Source: Aquitalea denitrificans (GTDB taxonomy: Bacteria; Pseudomonadota; Gammaproteobacteria; Burkholderiales; Chromobacteriaceae). From it: 64,000 nt of DNA. Below the pieces are notes generated by a model, which was not told where the DNA came from, did not search any database, and saw nothing but the letters and a program-made list of their open reading frames with translations. Below are positions 52,532 to 61,158 of the stretch, in pieces. The translations under genes and the position numbers were made by a program. Each line of letters opens with the position of its first letter. Position 1 is the first letter of the stretch. The stretch covers positions 2,294,001 to 2,358,000 of the forward strand of contig NZ_CP047241.1 in the NCBI RefSeq assembly GCF_009856625.1, written 5' to 3'.

Positions 52532-53179
52532 ATGAGCAAACCCCGCATCAAGACCTACGACCGCATCATTCTGGAAAGCCTGAAGCTGTTCAATGAACAG
52601 GGCGAGCGCAATATCACCACCAACCACATTGCGGCGCATCTGGGCATCAGCCCGGGCAATCTGTACTACCACTTCCGCAACAAGGAAGAAATCGTCTACC
52701 AGATCTTCCTGATGTACCGCGACTTCATCAACGAGCGCCTGGCGGTGCCGGAAGCGCGCGACATGACAGTGGCTGATCTGGTCAATTACCTGGATACCGC
52801 CTTCCTGGCCATGTGGCAGTTCCGCTTCATGTTCTACGACCTGCCGGGCATGCTGGCGCGCAGCCCGCAACTGCAGTCGGAATATCACCAGTTCGTCAAT
52901 ACTGAACTCAAGAGCATTCTGGGCGAGCACTTCCGCGAATTCATCCGCCTGGGCCTGCTGAAGATGGACGAAGAAGATATCGAGGCCGTCAGCATCAATA
53001 TCTGGCTGGTGGTGAAGTTCTGGTTTGCCTTCGAGCAGACTTCACGTCCCAAATCACCCATTACCGAAGCCTCCGGCCATCGTGGGGTGCGCCAGGTAAT
53101 GGCCCTGCTCAAGCCCTATGTGCAGCCGGATTTCATGGCAGCCTTCCAGCAACTGAGCGAACGCCACGCTGGCCGCTAA
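52532..53179 (+). CDS. TetR-family transcriptional regulator
   Basis: The 215-residue protein has an N-terminal helix-turn-helix (ITTNHIAAHLGISPGNLYYHF, split over two helices). The C-terminal part (about 65-215) is helical and ligand-binding in type. The start MSKPRIKTYDRIILESLKLF fits. The target is unknown. It follows the channel gene by 61 bp on the same strand and faces the alcohol dehydrogenase gene. Confidence 0.9.
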   Translation: MSKPRIKTYDRIILESLKLFNEQGERNITTNHIAAHLGISPGNLYYHFRNKEEIVYQIFLMYRDFINERLAVPEARDMTVADLVNYLDTAFLAMWQFRFMFYDLPGMLARSPQLQSEYHQFVNTELKSILGEHFREFIRLGLLKMDEEDIEAVSINIWLVVKFWFAFEQTSRPKSPITEASGHRGVRQVMALLKPYVQPDFMAAFQQLSERHAGR

Positions 53180-53197
53180 CCCCTGCCAGCACAAGCC

Positions 53198-53232
53198 AAA
53201 AGGCCGCCGCCCCACGGGACGACGGCCTTTGT
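53198..53232. terminator. bidirectional terminator between the TetR gene and the dehydrogenase
   Basis: AAAGGCCGCCG-type stem with CGACGGCCTTT, one mismatch, around a GC-rich loop, flanked by A- and T-rich ends. Confidence 0.7.
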
Positions 53233-53268
53233 TGTTTCAGCCAGCCAGCCGGCCTGGCCGGCGCATGC

Positions 53269-54366
53269 TCAGGGACGGATGGCGATCTTCAGCACGCCGT
53301 CGCGCTGGTGAGCAAACAGATCGTAAGCGGCCTCGATATCATCCAGCGCATACTGATGCGTCACCAGCGGCCCCAGATCCACTCTTCCCGAAGCAATCAC
53401 CCCCATCAGCCGGCACATGCGCTCCTTGCCGCCAGGGCAAAGTGCGGTATTGATCTTGTGGTCGCCCAGACCTGCAGCAAATGCCCCCAGCGGAATGGTC
53501 AGGTCGCTGGAGTATACCCCCAGGCTGGACAGCGTGCCGCCGGGCTTGAGCACCTGCAAGGCCGAGGCAAAGGTTTGCTGGGTTCCCAGCGCCTCGATGG
53601 CCGAGTCAGCCCCGCGCCCGCCGGTGAGCTTCATCACTTCGTCCACGACATCGCACTGGGTGAAATTGAGGGTGACATCCGCCCCCATCAGCCGCGAGAT
53701 GCCCAGGCGGTGCTCATTGCCATCCACCGCGATGATGGTGGTGGCACCCAGCAGGCGTGCACCCGCCGTGGCACACAGGCCGATCGGCCCCTGGGCAAAC
53801 ACCACCACGGTGTCGCCGATGCGGATATTGGCGTTCTCCGCGCCCTTGAAACCGGTGGACATGATGTCCGGACACATCAGCACCTGCTCGTCGGTAAGTC
53901 CATCCGGAATGGGCGACAAATTGGCCTGGGCATCCGGCACCAGCACATACTCGGCCTGGGTGCCGTCAATGAGATTGCCAAAGCGCCAGCCCGCCGTGGC
54001 CTTGTAGCCGTGGCAGCCACACTTGCCGGACGCGATCAGATAACTGCCATCCTGCGAGGCCACCCCATCCTGGGCAGCATAAGAATTGAAATTGGGGCAA
54101 ATGGCACCGGCAATCACCCGCTGGCCTTCCTGATAGCCGCTGACCGCGCTGCCAAGCTTTTCGATGATGCCTACCGGCTCATGGCCGATAGTCAGACCCG
54201 GCGCTACCGGATACTCGCCCTTGAGAATATGGACATCGGTACCGCAGATGGTGGTGGTGGTGATGCGGATCAGGGCATCGTTGGGACCTATGTCCGGAAT
54301 GGGTTTTTCGGCAATTTCAATCCGGCCTGGTGCAATAAAAACGGCTGCCTTCATCATGCTGCTCAT
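53269..54366 (-). CDS. zinc-dependent alcohol dehydrogenase (isopropanol dehydrogenase-like)
   Basis: The 365-residue medium-chain dehydrogenase has catalytic zinc ligands in TTTICGTDVHILKGEYP (cysteine), GLTIGHEPVG (histidine-glutamate) and CPDIMSTG (aspartate). A Rossmann loop reads VFAQGPIGLCATAGARLLGA. The four-cysteine structural zinc lobe is not complete, and the overall pattern matches secondary-alcohol dehydrogenases. It probably oxidises secondary or short-chain alcohols. ATG 54366 is backed by an AGGAG site 7 bases upstream. It is a single gene. Confidence 0.92.
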   Translation of the reverse strand: MSSMMKAAVFIAPGRIEIAEKPIPDIGPNDALIRITTTTICGTDVHILKGEYPVAPGLTIGHEPVGIIEKLGSAVSGYQEGQRVIAGAICPNFNSYAAQDGVASQDGSYLIASGKCGCHGYKATAGWRFGNLIDGTQAEYVLVPDAQANLSPIPDGLTDEQVLMCPDIMSTGFKGAENANIRIGDTVVVFAQGPIGLCATAGARLLGATTIIAVDGNEHRLGISRLMGADVTLNFTQCDVVDEVMKLTGGRGADSAIEALGTQQTFASALQVLKPGGTLSSLGVYSSDLTIPLGAFAAGLGDHKINTALCPGGKERMCRLMGVIASGRVDLGPLVTHQYALDDIEAAYDLFAHQRDGVLKIAIRP

Positions 54367-54526
54367 GGTGATCTCCTGTATGAGAGATGCAATGCACGCA
54401 GTGTCGCACACCGGCAGGACGGCCCGGCTGCGGCAACTTCACCGCCCATGGACGGGCGGCTATCAGTCTGAGGCAAGCCACCTTACCTTTGGTTTCCGCT
54501 GCGCCGACAAATACAAATGATCTTGC

Positions 54527-55678
54527 TCAGTCGAATTGCTTTCTGAACAACAACAGGCCGCTGGCAAACACCAGCACGCCGATGCCGCCCATGCCCAATA
54601 TCGCCGGTTGCAGTTCCGCCAGCCCCTGCCCCTTCAGCAACACGCCAAAAGCAATGTCCAGATAGTAGTGCAAGGGCGAGGCATACATCAGCCCGCGCAG
54701 CCACACCGGCATGGCCTCGGGCGGGGTCCAGGCACCGGACAGAAACAGCATGGGAGCCAGAATCAGGATGGACAGCATACCGGCCTGGGCCAGATTGCGC
54801 GCGATGGTGGCGGCAAACAAACCCAGCCCGGCGGTGGTGAACACATACAGGCCGGACAGGGCAAAAAATAGCAGCAAGCTGCCTTTTACCGGAATGGCAA
54901 ATACCGGAATCAGCACCAGGAACAGGCTGAGCGCCACCCCGCACAGAATCACCCCGGTCATCGAAACTACCTTGGGAAACAGGATGCCGAATGGCGACAA
55001 GGGCGACACGATCAGTTGCTCCACCGTGCCACGCTCCTTCTCCCGCACCATCGCGGCAGCAGGCAGCAGCACGGCAAACACGGTGGCGATATTGAGCATT
55101 TCCGCCACCCCCATAAACCAGCTGTCTTCCTGGTTGGGGTTGTACCAGACGCGGATATCGTTCTGCACTTGCGGCAGGCTGCGCGCTGCATCCGCCCCCG
55201 CACCCAGCCGCTGCATGGCCGACTCCAGCCCATACTGGCTGACAATTTGCTGGGCGTGGCTGGTGGCCAGAAAACCCAGTACCGAGTTGGTGGCATCCAC
55301 CTGCAGGGCGATGCTGGTGGGCTGACCGGTGGCCAGTTGCTTGCCAAATTGCGGCGGCACCGACAACACCAGCATGGCACGTCCCTGATCCAGCGCCGCC
55401 AGTGCGGCGGCATCCTGCCCTACTGCGCCATCCATGCGGAAGTAAGGCGGCTGGAAGCGCGACAGCAGTTCACGCGACTGCGGGCTGTGGTCCATGTCCT
55501 GCACCAGGGTGGCGGCATGATTCAGCGACAGCGACACCCCGGATGCTGCCAGAAAAATATCGGCGCTAAAGGCATAGACGATGAAGGCCAGCAATACCCG
55601 GTCGCGCCCCAGCTGCTTCAACTCTTTCACCAGCATCACGGCAAAGCGCCGCCAGGCCAGTTGCCAATCTGCATTCAT
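54527..55678 (-). CDS. ABC-2 type permease (YbhR-like)
   Basis: The 383-residue protein has one N-terminal helix (DRVLLAFIVYAFSADIFL), a large periplasmic domain (about 45-180) and five or six C-terminal helices. The conserved MVREKERGTVEQLIVSPL segment of ABC-2 exporters is clear. Start MNADWQLAWRRF at 55678 overlaps the previous stop by 4 bp (ATGA). It forms a heterodimer with the next-listed permease and is the last gene of the exporter operon. Confidence 0.9.
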   Translation of the reverse strand: MNADWQLAWRRFAVMLVKELKQLGRDRVLLAFIVYAFSADIFLAASGVSLSLNHAATLVQDMDHSPQSRELLSRFQPPYFRMDGAVGQDAAALAALDQGRAMLVLSVPPQFGKQLATGQPTSIALQVDATNSVLGFLATSHAQQIVSQYGLESAMQRLGAGADAARSLPQVQNDIRVWYNPNQEDSWFMGVAEMLNIATVFAVLLPAAAMVREKERGTVEQLIVSPLSPFGILFPKVVSMTGVILCGVALSLFLVLIPVFAIPVKGSLLLFFALSGLYVFTTAGLGLFAATIARNLAQAGMLSILILAPMLFLSGAWTPPEAMPVWLRGLMYASPLHYYLDIAFGVLLKGQGLAELQPAILGMGGIGVLVFASGLLLFRKQFD

Positions 55679-56829
55679 GTACTTGGCCTCTTGCTGAACA
55701 ATCGATAGCCGATGGCAAACAGCAGGCAGGCGTAACCAGCCAGGATGGCCAATGGCTGCCACAGCGACATCAGGCCCACCCCCTTGAGAAAGCAGCCCAC
55801 CACGATATCGGTGTAATACATGGCCGGCATCAGTTGCGCCACCACATGCGCGCCGGCCCCCAGCGACACAATGGGAATGATCAGGCCGGAATACAGCACC
55901 GCCGGAATCATGGTCACCACCATGGTCACGATCATCGCCGCCACCTGAGTGCGCACCAGCACCGACACCAACAGGCCGATGCCGGTGGTACACAGCACAT
56001 ACACCAGCGTGGCCGGCAGGAAAAACAGCAGGCTGCCCTTGAACGGCACCTGATACAGCAATACCGCCAGCAGCCACAGCAACAGGATGTTGACGCTGGA
56101 AATAGCCACATAGGGCGCCAGCTTGCCCACCAGAAACTCGCCACGGCTGACATTGGAGGCGTAGATATTGAAGATGGAGCCGTTTTCCTTTTCCCGCACC
56201 ACGCCCAGCGCGGTGAGAAAAGGCGGCGACAGCATCAGGATCACCATGATCAGCTTGGGTGCCAGCGACCAGATGCTGGACACGCTCTGGTTGTACAGAT
56301 AGCGCGATTCCAGCGCGATGGGCGTTAGCTGCGCCAGGGCATCCTGCTGTGACAGGCCGGTAGCCTGCGATACCGCCTGGGCCACTGCGGCCAGGCTGAA
56401 GGCGGCATTGATGGCGGTGACATAGCCCTTGGTGGTCATGGCGCGGCTGGGAAAGCTGCCGTCCACCAGGGTCTGGATGGCCGCCGGGCGGCCTTGGGCC
56501 AGGCTCTTGCCAAACTGCGGCGGTATCACCAGCACCACCCGCACCTGCCCAGAGCCAATCAGTCGGCTGGCATCGCGCTCATCCCCGGCATAACCGCGAA
56601 ACTGGAAATAGCGCGAATCGATAAAGCGGTAGGCATAGTCCCGGCTGGCGGCGCTGTGATCGTGGTCCACCACGGCAAACGGGATGTTTTCCACATCCAG
56701 CGACAGACCATAGCCGAACAACAGCATCAACAAGGCCGGCACCACAAAAGCCAGCGAGAAGAACAGCCGGTCACGTACGATTTCACGCCATTCCTTGCCG
56801 GCGATGGCCAGCACGCGCTGCAGATTCAT
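55675..56829 (-). CDS. ABC-2 type permease (YbhS-like)
   Basis: This 384-residue partner permease has the same architecture: an N-terminal helix (DRLFFSLAFVVPALLMLLFG), a periplasmic domain and a cluster of C-terminal helices with VVREKENGSIFNIYASNVS before helix 3. It overlaps the ATPase gene by 4 bp. Together with the YbhR-like permease it forms the membrane channel powered by the dual ATPase. Confidence 0.9.
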   Translation of the reverse strand: MNLQRVLAIAGKEWREIVRDRLFFSLAFVVPALLMLLFGYGLSLDVENIPFAVVDHDHSAASRDYAYRFIDSRYFQFRGYAGDERDASRLIGSGQVRVVLVIPPQFGKSLAQGRPAAIQTLVDGSFPSRAMTTKGYVTAINAAFSLAAVAQAVSQATGLSQQDALAQLTPIALESRYLYNQSVSSIWSLAPKLIMVILMLSPPFLTALGVVREKENGSIFNIYASNVSRGEFLVGKLAPYVAISSVNILLLWLLAVLLYQVPFKGSLLFFLPATLVYVLCTTGIGLLVSVLVRTQVAAMIVTMVVTMIPAVLYSGLIIPIVSLGAGAHVVAQLMPAMYYTDIVVGCFLKGVGLMSLWQPLAILAGYACLLFAIGYRLFSKRPST

Positions 56830-58757
56830 GACTTGCTCCCGGAGGCCGCCTTTTGCGCCTCCAACTGGCTGACACGCTGCACAAACACATCCTCCATCGC
56901 AATGGGCCGTGCTTGCGGCGGGTGCTGCACGCCAAGATCGCGCAATACCGCGCCCAGCCGCGCCACATCCGGCGTCAGCACGTGCAAGGCCGTACCATAG
57001 GGCGACACATCGGCAAAACCGGCCTGGCGCAGCGGTGCCACCAGCGCGGCAGCATTGTCGGCGCGCACCTGATACAACTGGCCGGCCTCGGCCAGCACCT
57101 GCTGTTTCATCTGCTGCGGCGAGGCGTCCGCCACCACCTTACCGGCAAACATCAGCGCCAGATGGTCGCAATGTTCGGCCTCACTCATATAGTGGGTGGT
57201 CACCAGCATGGCCACGCCATCCTGCCGCGACAGGCGGAACAGGATGTCCCAGAAGGCGCGCCGGCCCAGGGGGTCCACCCCGCTGGTGGGTTCGTCCAGA
57301 AACAATACCCGCGGCTGATGCACCAGCGCGCAGCCCAGTGCCAGCCGCTGGCGCAAGCCCATGGGCAGGGCGGCGGCCAGATCGTTTTCGTGACCATGCA
57401 AGCCGGCCATGTCCAGAATCCATTGCAGGCGCACATCCCGCGCCTTGCGATCCAGGCCGTAAATACCGGCATACAGACGGATGTTTTCCACCACGGTCAG
57501 GTCCAGATACAAGGAAAACGCCTGCGACATATAGCCGATGCGCGACTTGATCAGCGCACCGGCCTGCTTCATGTCCGCCCCGGCCACGCGACCACTGCCA
57601 CTGCTGGGCGGCAGAATGCCGGTGAGCATCTTGATGGCGGTGGTCTTGCCGGCACCATTGGCCCCCAACAGGCCGAAGATTTCACCTTGCCGCACCTGAA
57701 AGCTGACATCGCCCACCGCGACAAAATCACCAAAGCGCTTGCTCAGCCTCTTGGCCTCGATGGCCAACTCCTGCCCGGCAGGCTGGGGCTGCTGCGCGGC
57801 CAGGGAAGGCGCTGCCGAACCACCCTGCTGCCCGCCCAGCATGGCGACAAACACATCCTCCAGCTCGGGCTCCAGCACATCCAGTTGGCGGCAGTCCAGC
57901 CCATCGAGCAGGGTCGTCACCTGCTGGCGGGCGGCATCAGGATTGGCTTCGGGTACAAACAGGCGGATGTCCGGCCCCATGGCCTCGCACTGCGACCAGG
58001 CGGCGGCCAGCCGCTGCATGGCGGCCAACTGGGGTTCCACCCGGCACTGCACGATGCTGCCGGGGGCCTGCTGCAGAATCTCCGCCGGCGTGCCTTCTGC
58101 CAGTTTGCGGCCCTGATGCAGCAGGCTCATGCGGTTGAAGCGGCTGGCTTCATCCATATAAGCGGTGGACACCAGCGCAGTCAGGCCCTGCCCGGCGATC
58201 AGCTCGGCCAGAATCGCCCAGAAGTCGCGACGCGACACCGGGTCCACCCCGGTAGTGGGTTCATCCAGAATGATGAGCTGCGGGGCATGGATCAGCGTAC
58301 ACACCAGGCCCAGTTTCTGTTTCATGCCACCGGATAGCTGCTTCATCGGTCGCTGGCGAAACGCTGCCAGCCGGGTGATGGCCAGCAACTGCTCCTTGCG
58401 GGCCGCTGCCTCGGCACGCGGCACCAGCCGCAGCCGGGCAAAAAAGTCGACGTTTTCTTCCACCGACAGATCGCCGTACAGGTTCTGCCCCAGGCCCTGC
58501 GGCATCAGCCCGATGCGGTCCTTGATGGCTTCGGCACTGCGTTCGCTGTCCAGCAACTGGCCAAACACCTCCAGACTACCCTGCTCGTAGGACAATACGC
58601 CGGCCACCGCCTTCATCAGGCTGGATTTGCCGGCACCATCCGGGCCGATCAGCCCGTACAGCTCGCCACGGCACACCGCCATGTCCAGGGTGTCCACCGC
58701 CACATGACCGGCATAGCGTTTGCCAAAACCGCTGGCCTTGATAAGGATGTCGTCCAT
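56826..58757 (-). CDS. dual-domain ABC transporter ATPase (YbhF-like)
   Basis: The 643-residue protein has two ABC cassettes. The first has Walker A GPDGAGKS (residues 38-45), signature LSGGMKQKLGL and Walker B LIILDEPTTGVDP. The second has GANGAGKTT (about 368-376) and LFLDEPTSGVDP, but its signature reads LPMGLRQRL, so the second signature site is degenerate. E. coli YbhF has the same two-cassette layout. The operon order TolC-HlyD-ATPase-permease-permease supports a tripartite drug or metabolite exporter. Confidence 0.93.
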   Translation of the reverse strand: MDDILIKASGFGKRYAGHVAVDTLDMAVCRGELYGLIGPDGAGKSSLMKAVAGVLSYEQGSLEVFGQLLDSERSAEAIKDRIGLMPQGLGQNLYGDLSVEENVDFFARLRLVPRAEAAARKEQLLAITRLAAFRQRPMKQLSGGMKQKLGLVCTLIHAPQLIILDEPTTGVDPVSRRDFWAILAELIAGQGLTALVSTAYMDEASRFNRMSLLHQGRKLAEGTPAEILQQAPGSIVQCRVEPQLAAMQRLAAAWSQCEAMGPDIRLFVPEANPDAARQQVTTLLDGLDCRQLDVLEPELEDVFVAMLGGQQGGSAAPSLAAQQPQPAGQELAIEAKRLSKRFGDFVAVGDVSFQVRQGEIFGLLGANGAGKTTAIKMLTGILPPSSGSGRVAGADMKQAGALIKSRIGYMSQAFSLYLDLTVVENIRLYAGIYGLDRKARDVRLQWILDMAGLHGHENDLAAALPMGLRQRLALGCALVHQPRVLFLDEPTSGVDPLGRRAFWDILFRLSRQDGVAMLVTTHYMSEAEHCDHLALMFAGKVVADASPQQMKQQVLAEAGQLYQVRADNAAALVAPLRQAGFADVSPYGTALHVLTPDVARLGAVLRDLGVQHPPQARPIAMEDVFVQRVSQLEAQKAASGSKS

Positions 58758-58759
58758 GA

Positions 58760-59671
58760 CTACCAGCGCGGTGCTTGCCAGGCCACCCCAGGCTTCCAGC
58801 GGATAACCGCATCGGCAGGCAGGCCGGGCGTGAGGCGCAGATCGGGATTGCTGGCCAGGGTGAGCTTGACCGCGTACACCAGTTTTACCCGCTCATCCGG
58901 GGTCTGCACTTCCTTGGGGGTAAATTCGGCGCGCGCTGCGATATGGCTGACGGTGGCGGCAAACGGATGCTGCGGGAAGGCATCGGTGGTGATTTGCGCC
59001 TGCAGGCCAAGGCGGATTTTGCCGATCTGGTTTTCCGGCACATACACCTTGAGGTAGAGGTGGTTCAGATCGATGATCTCCACCACCGCCCCACCGGCTG
59101 CCAGCATTTCCCCCGGCTCACGCAGCCGGTTGCTGACCATGCCGCCAGAAGGTGCTTTCAGTTGCAGTTCCTGCAGTACGGCACTGGCTTCGGCCACCAC
59201 GGCTTCAGCCTGACGAATCTGCTCGGTCGCCTGCTGATTCTGGGTGCGGGCACTCACGGCGGCCAGTTGCATCTGTTCGGCATGCATGCGGTCTACCGAA
59301 CCACGGGCCAGCAAGTCGGCAAAGCGCGCGGCGTCCTTGTCGGCCTGACTGGCGGCAGCCGCTGCACGTTGCTGCTGGGCATGGGCGGCAGCCAGGGTGG
59401 CGCGGGCGGCACGCAGGCGCGCGCTGACCTCATCCGAAGTAAGCGTGGCCAGCAACTGGCCGCTGCTGACCATATCCCCCTCATGCACCTTCACCGTCTC
59501 CAGCCGCCCCGGATACTTGGCGGCCACCAGCACGCTGTCGCCCTCCAGCCGGCCATTGGCCTGAATCAGGCCTTCGGGCAGACCACGGTCCCGCGATTGC
59601 CAGATGCCATAGCCCAGTGCCGCCGCCAGTGCCAGCACCACCCCTGCAATCAGTACTTTGCCTTGTTTCAT
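58760..59671 (-). CDS. HlyD-family membrane fusion protein (YbhG-like)
   Basis: The 303-residue periplasmic adaptor has an N-terminal anchor or signal (VLIAGVVLALAAALGYGIW) and a lipoyl-like half (YPGRLETVKVHEGDMVSSGQ). A coiled-coil hairpin (about 75-160), the second lipoyl half (LQLKAPSGGMVSNRLREPGEM) and a beta-barrel domain complete it. Start ATG 59671 lies just after the tolC-like stop. It bridges the inner-membrane ABC unit to the outer-membrane channel. Confidence 0.93.
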   Translation of the reverse strand: MKQGKVLIAGVVLALAAALGYGIWQSRDRGLPEGLIQANGRLEGDSVLVAAKYPGRLETVKVHEGDMVSSGQLLATLTSDEVSARLRAARATLAAAHAQQQRAAAAASQADKDAARFADLLARGSVDRMHAEQMQLAAVSARTQNQQATEQIRQAEAVVAEASAVLQELQLKAPSGGMVSNRLREPGEMLAAGGAVVEIIDLNHLYLKVYVPENQIGKIRLGLQAQITTDAFPQHPFAATVSHIAARAEFTPKEVQTPDERVKLVYAVKLTLASNPDLRLTPGLPADAVIRWKPGVAWQAPRW

Positions 59672-59672
59672 G

Positions 59673-60995
59673 TCACAGCTCACCGATGGCCCGCTGCAAG
59701 CCGACCACGGCCAGGGCGTGGTCGTAACGGGCATTGAAAAGATTGCGCTGACCATCCGCCCGGCGAGCTTCTGCCGCCAGCACCTCGGTCTGATTGGCCA
59801 GGCCGTTGCGATAACGGTCGCGCTGGATGCTCAGGAATTCATCTGCCGACTGCAAGGCCGCCTGTGCCACCTTGATGCGCTCGGCCGCCTCTATCTGCTG
59901 GCTATGGGCACGCTGTACATCCAGCGCAATCAGCGACTGCACCTCGTGCAGTTGGTCTTCAATCGCCATTGCCTGCTCGCTGGCGCTGCCGGCGCGCGCG
60001 CGGATCAGGCCGCTGTCGAATACCGTCCAGCTGACCCCCAGACCCACCGAACCCACGCCTTTGTTCACCAGATAGGGATTGTTGAGATAGCTATAGGCGG
60101 CATACACCCCCACTTGCGGCTGACTTTCCGCCCGCACGCTGCGCGCACTGGCCTGCAAGGATGCCGACCACTCGGCCAGACCGGCCAGTTCAGGTCGCAT
60201 CTGCAAGGCACGGTCCTGCAGCTCAGCCAGGCTGCGCTTGTCTCCGGACAGGCTTAGCTCATCCGGCTGGGCGGGCTGGCTGAAGTCACGCCCGAGCAAG
60301 CGGTTATAGGCGGACTGACTGAGGCTTTCGGCCTGCCGGGCCGAGATTTGCTTTTGCTGTGCATCAGCAACCGCCAGCTCAGCCCCCAGCACATCCCCAC
60401 GCGCCACCACGCCTTTGCGGAAAAAATTGTTCACATCACGCTGGTAGGACTGCAGGCTTTGCAGATACTGGCTGGCCACGCTGGCAGCATGACGCGCGCG
60501 CAGCACATTAAAATAGGCCTCCGCCACCTGCAGCCGCAGTGACTGCCGGGCCTGCTCCTGTGCGTACTGGCTGGCGCTGGTGGCTGCGGCGGCTGCCTGC
60601 TGCATGGCGGCAAGCCGGCCCCCCGTATACAGCGGCAGGCTAAGACGGGCATTGGCATAGCGCACATCCCGGTTGCTCAACGGCGCATCCACGGTAGAGG
60701 GCAGATGTGCACCCAGCGCACCCAATCCCTGGCTGAGCGGGCTGATATCCAGCCGCGCTGTCGGCGTGCTATCCAGCTGGCTGACACCGGCATCGAAGGT
60801 AAGCGCCGGGCCGGCGGCTGCATGGCTGGCGGCCTCCTGCTGCCGCGCCCCTGCTACCTTGCGGGCCTCAGCGCGCAGGCTGTTGCTGGCCTGCTCCGCC
60901 TGCTGCCAGGCCTGTTGCAGTGATTCCGCCAATACCAGCTTGCTCAGAACGGCAAGACCCAGCCACAAGGGGAAAAATTTGCCAAAAAATGCCAT
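59673..60995 (-). CDS. TolC-family outer membrane channel protein
   Basis: The 440-residue precursor has a signal peptide (MAFFGKFFPLWLGLAVLSKL, cleavage near VLA-ES) and two repeated alpha-barrel units; the first repeat carries ARLSLPLYTGGRL and the second GLGVSWTVFDSGL, the usual outer membrane protein equatorial motifs. A GTG start at 61010 would add five residues. It is first in the exporter operon. Confidence 0.92.
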   Translation of the reverse strand: MAFFGKFFPLWLGLAVLSKLVLAESLQQAWQQAEQASNSLRAEARKVAGARQQEAASHAAAGPALTFDAGVSQLDSTPTARLDISPLSQGLGALGAHLPSTVDAPLSNRDVRYANARLSLPLYTGGRLAAMQQAAAAATSASQYAQEQARQSLRLQVAEAYFNVLRARHAASVASQYLQSLQSYQRDVNNFFRKGVVARGDVLGAELAVADAQQKQISARQAESLSQSAYNRLLGRDFSQPAQPDELSLSGDKRSLAELQDRALQMRPELAGLAEWSASLQASARSVRAESQPQVGVYAAYSYLNNPYLVNKGVGSVGLGVSWTVFDSGLIRARAGSASEQAMAIEDQLHEVQSLIALDVQRAHSQQIEAAERIKVAQAALQSADEFLSIQRDRYRNGLANQTEVLAAEARRADGQRNLFNARYDHALAVVGLQRAIGEL

Positions 60996-61001
60996 TGAAG
61001 T

Positions 61002-61037
61002 AATGAACACTCATTCATCAATAATGACTTCAGTATA
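61002..61037 (-). promoter_or_regulatory. exporter operon promoter region with operator-like repeat
   Basis: On the minus strand a -10 box TATACT (61037-61032) is followed about 17 bp later by the inverted repeat AATGA-GTGT-TCATT (61015-61002), placed where a TetR-type repressor would block initiation. Larger TGAAGT/ACTTCA arms (61034-61029 and 61003-60998) surround it. No clear -35 box is visible. Confidence 0.4.
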
Positions 61038-61106
61038 TTGCAACTGCATGGACTGCGGTTGCGCTTAGTCAGTCAAACTGCAGCAAAATGGAATTTACCA
61101 CCAGAC

Positions 61107-61146
61107 AAAGCCCAAAAATGCCGGATATCCGGCATTTTTGGGCTTT
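61107..61146. terminator. perfect 40-bp palindromic terminator
   Basis: Each half reads AAAGCCCAAAAATGCCGGAT and the second half is its exact reverse complement, so it works in either direction. It starts 12 bp after the stop of the GMC oxidoreductase gene. Confidence 0.85.
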
Positions 61147-61158
61147 TGCTCTAGATTT

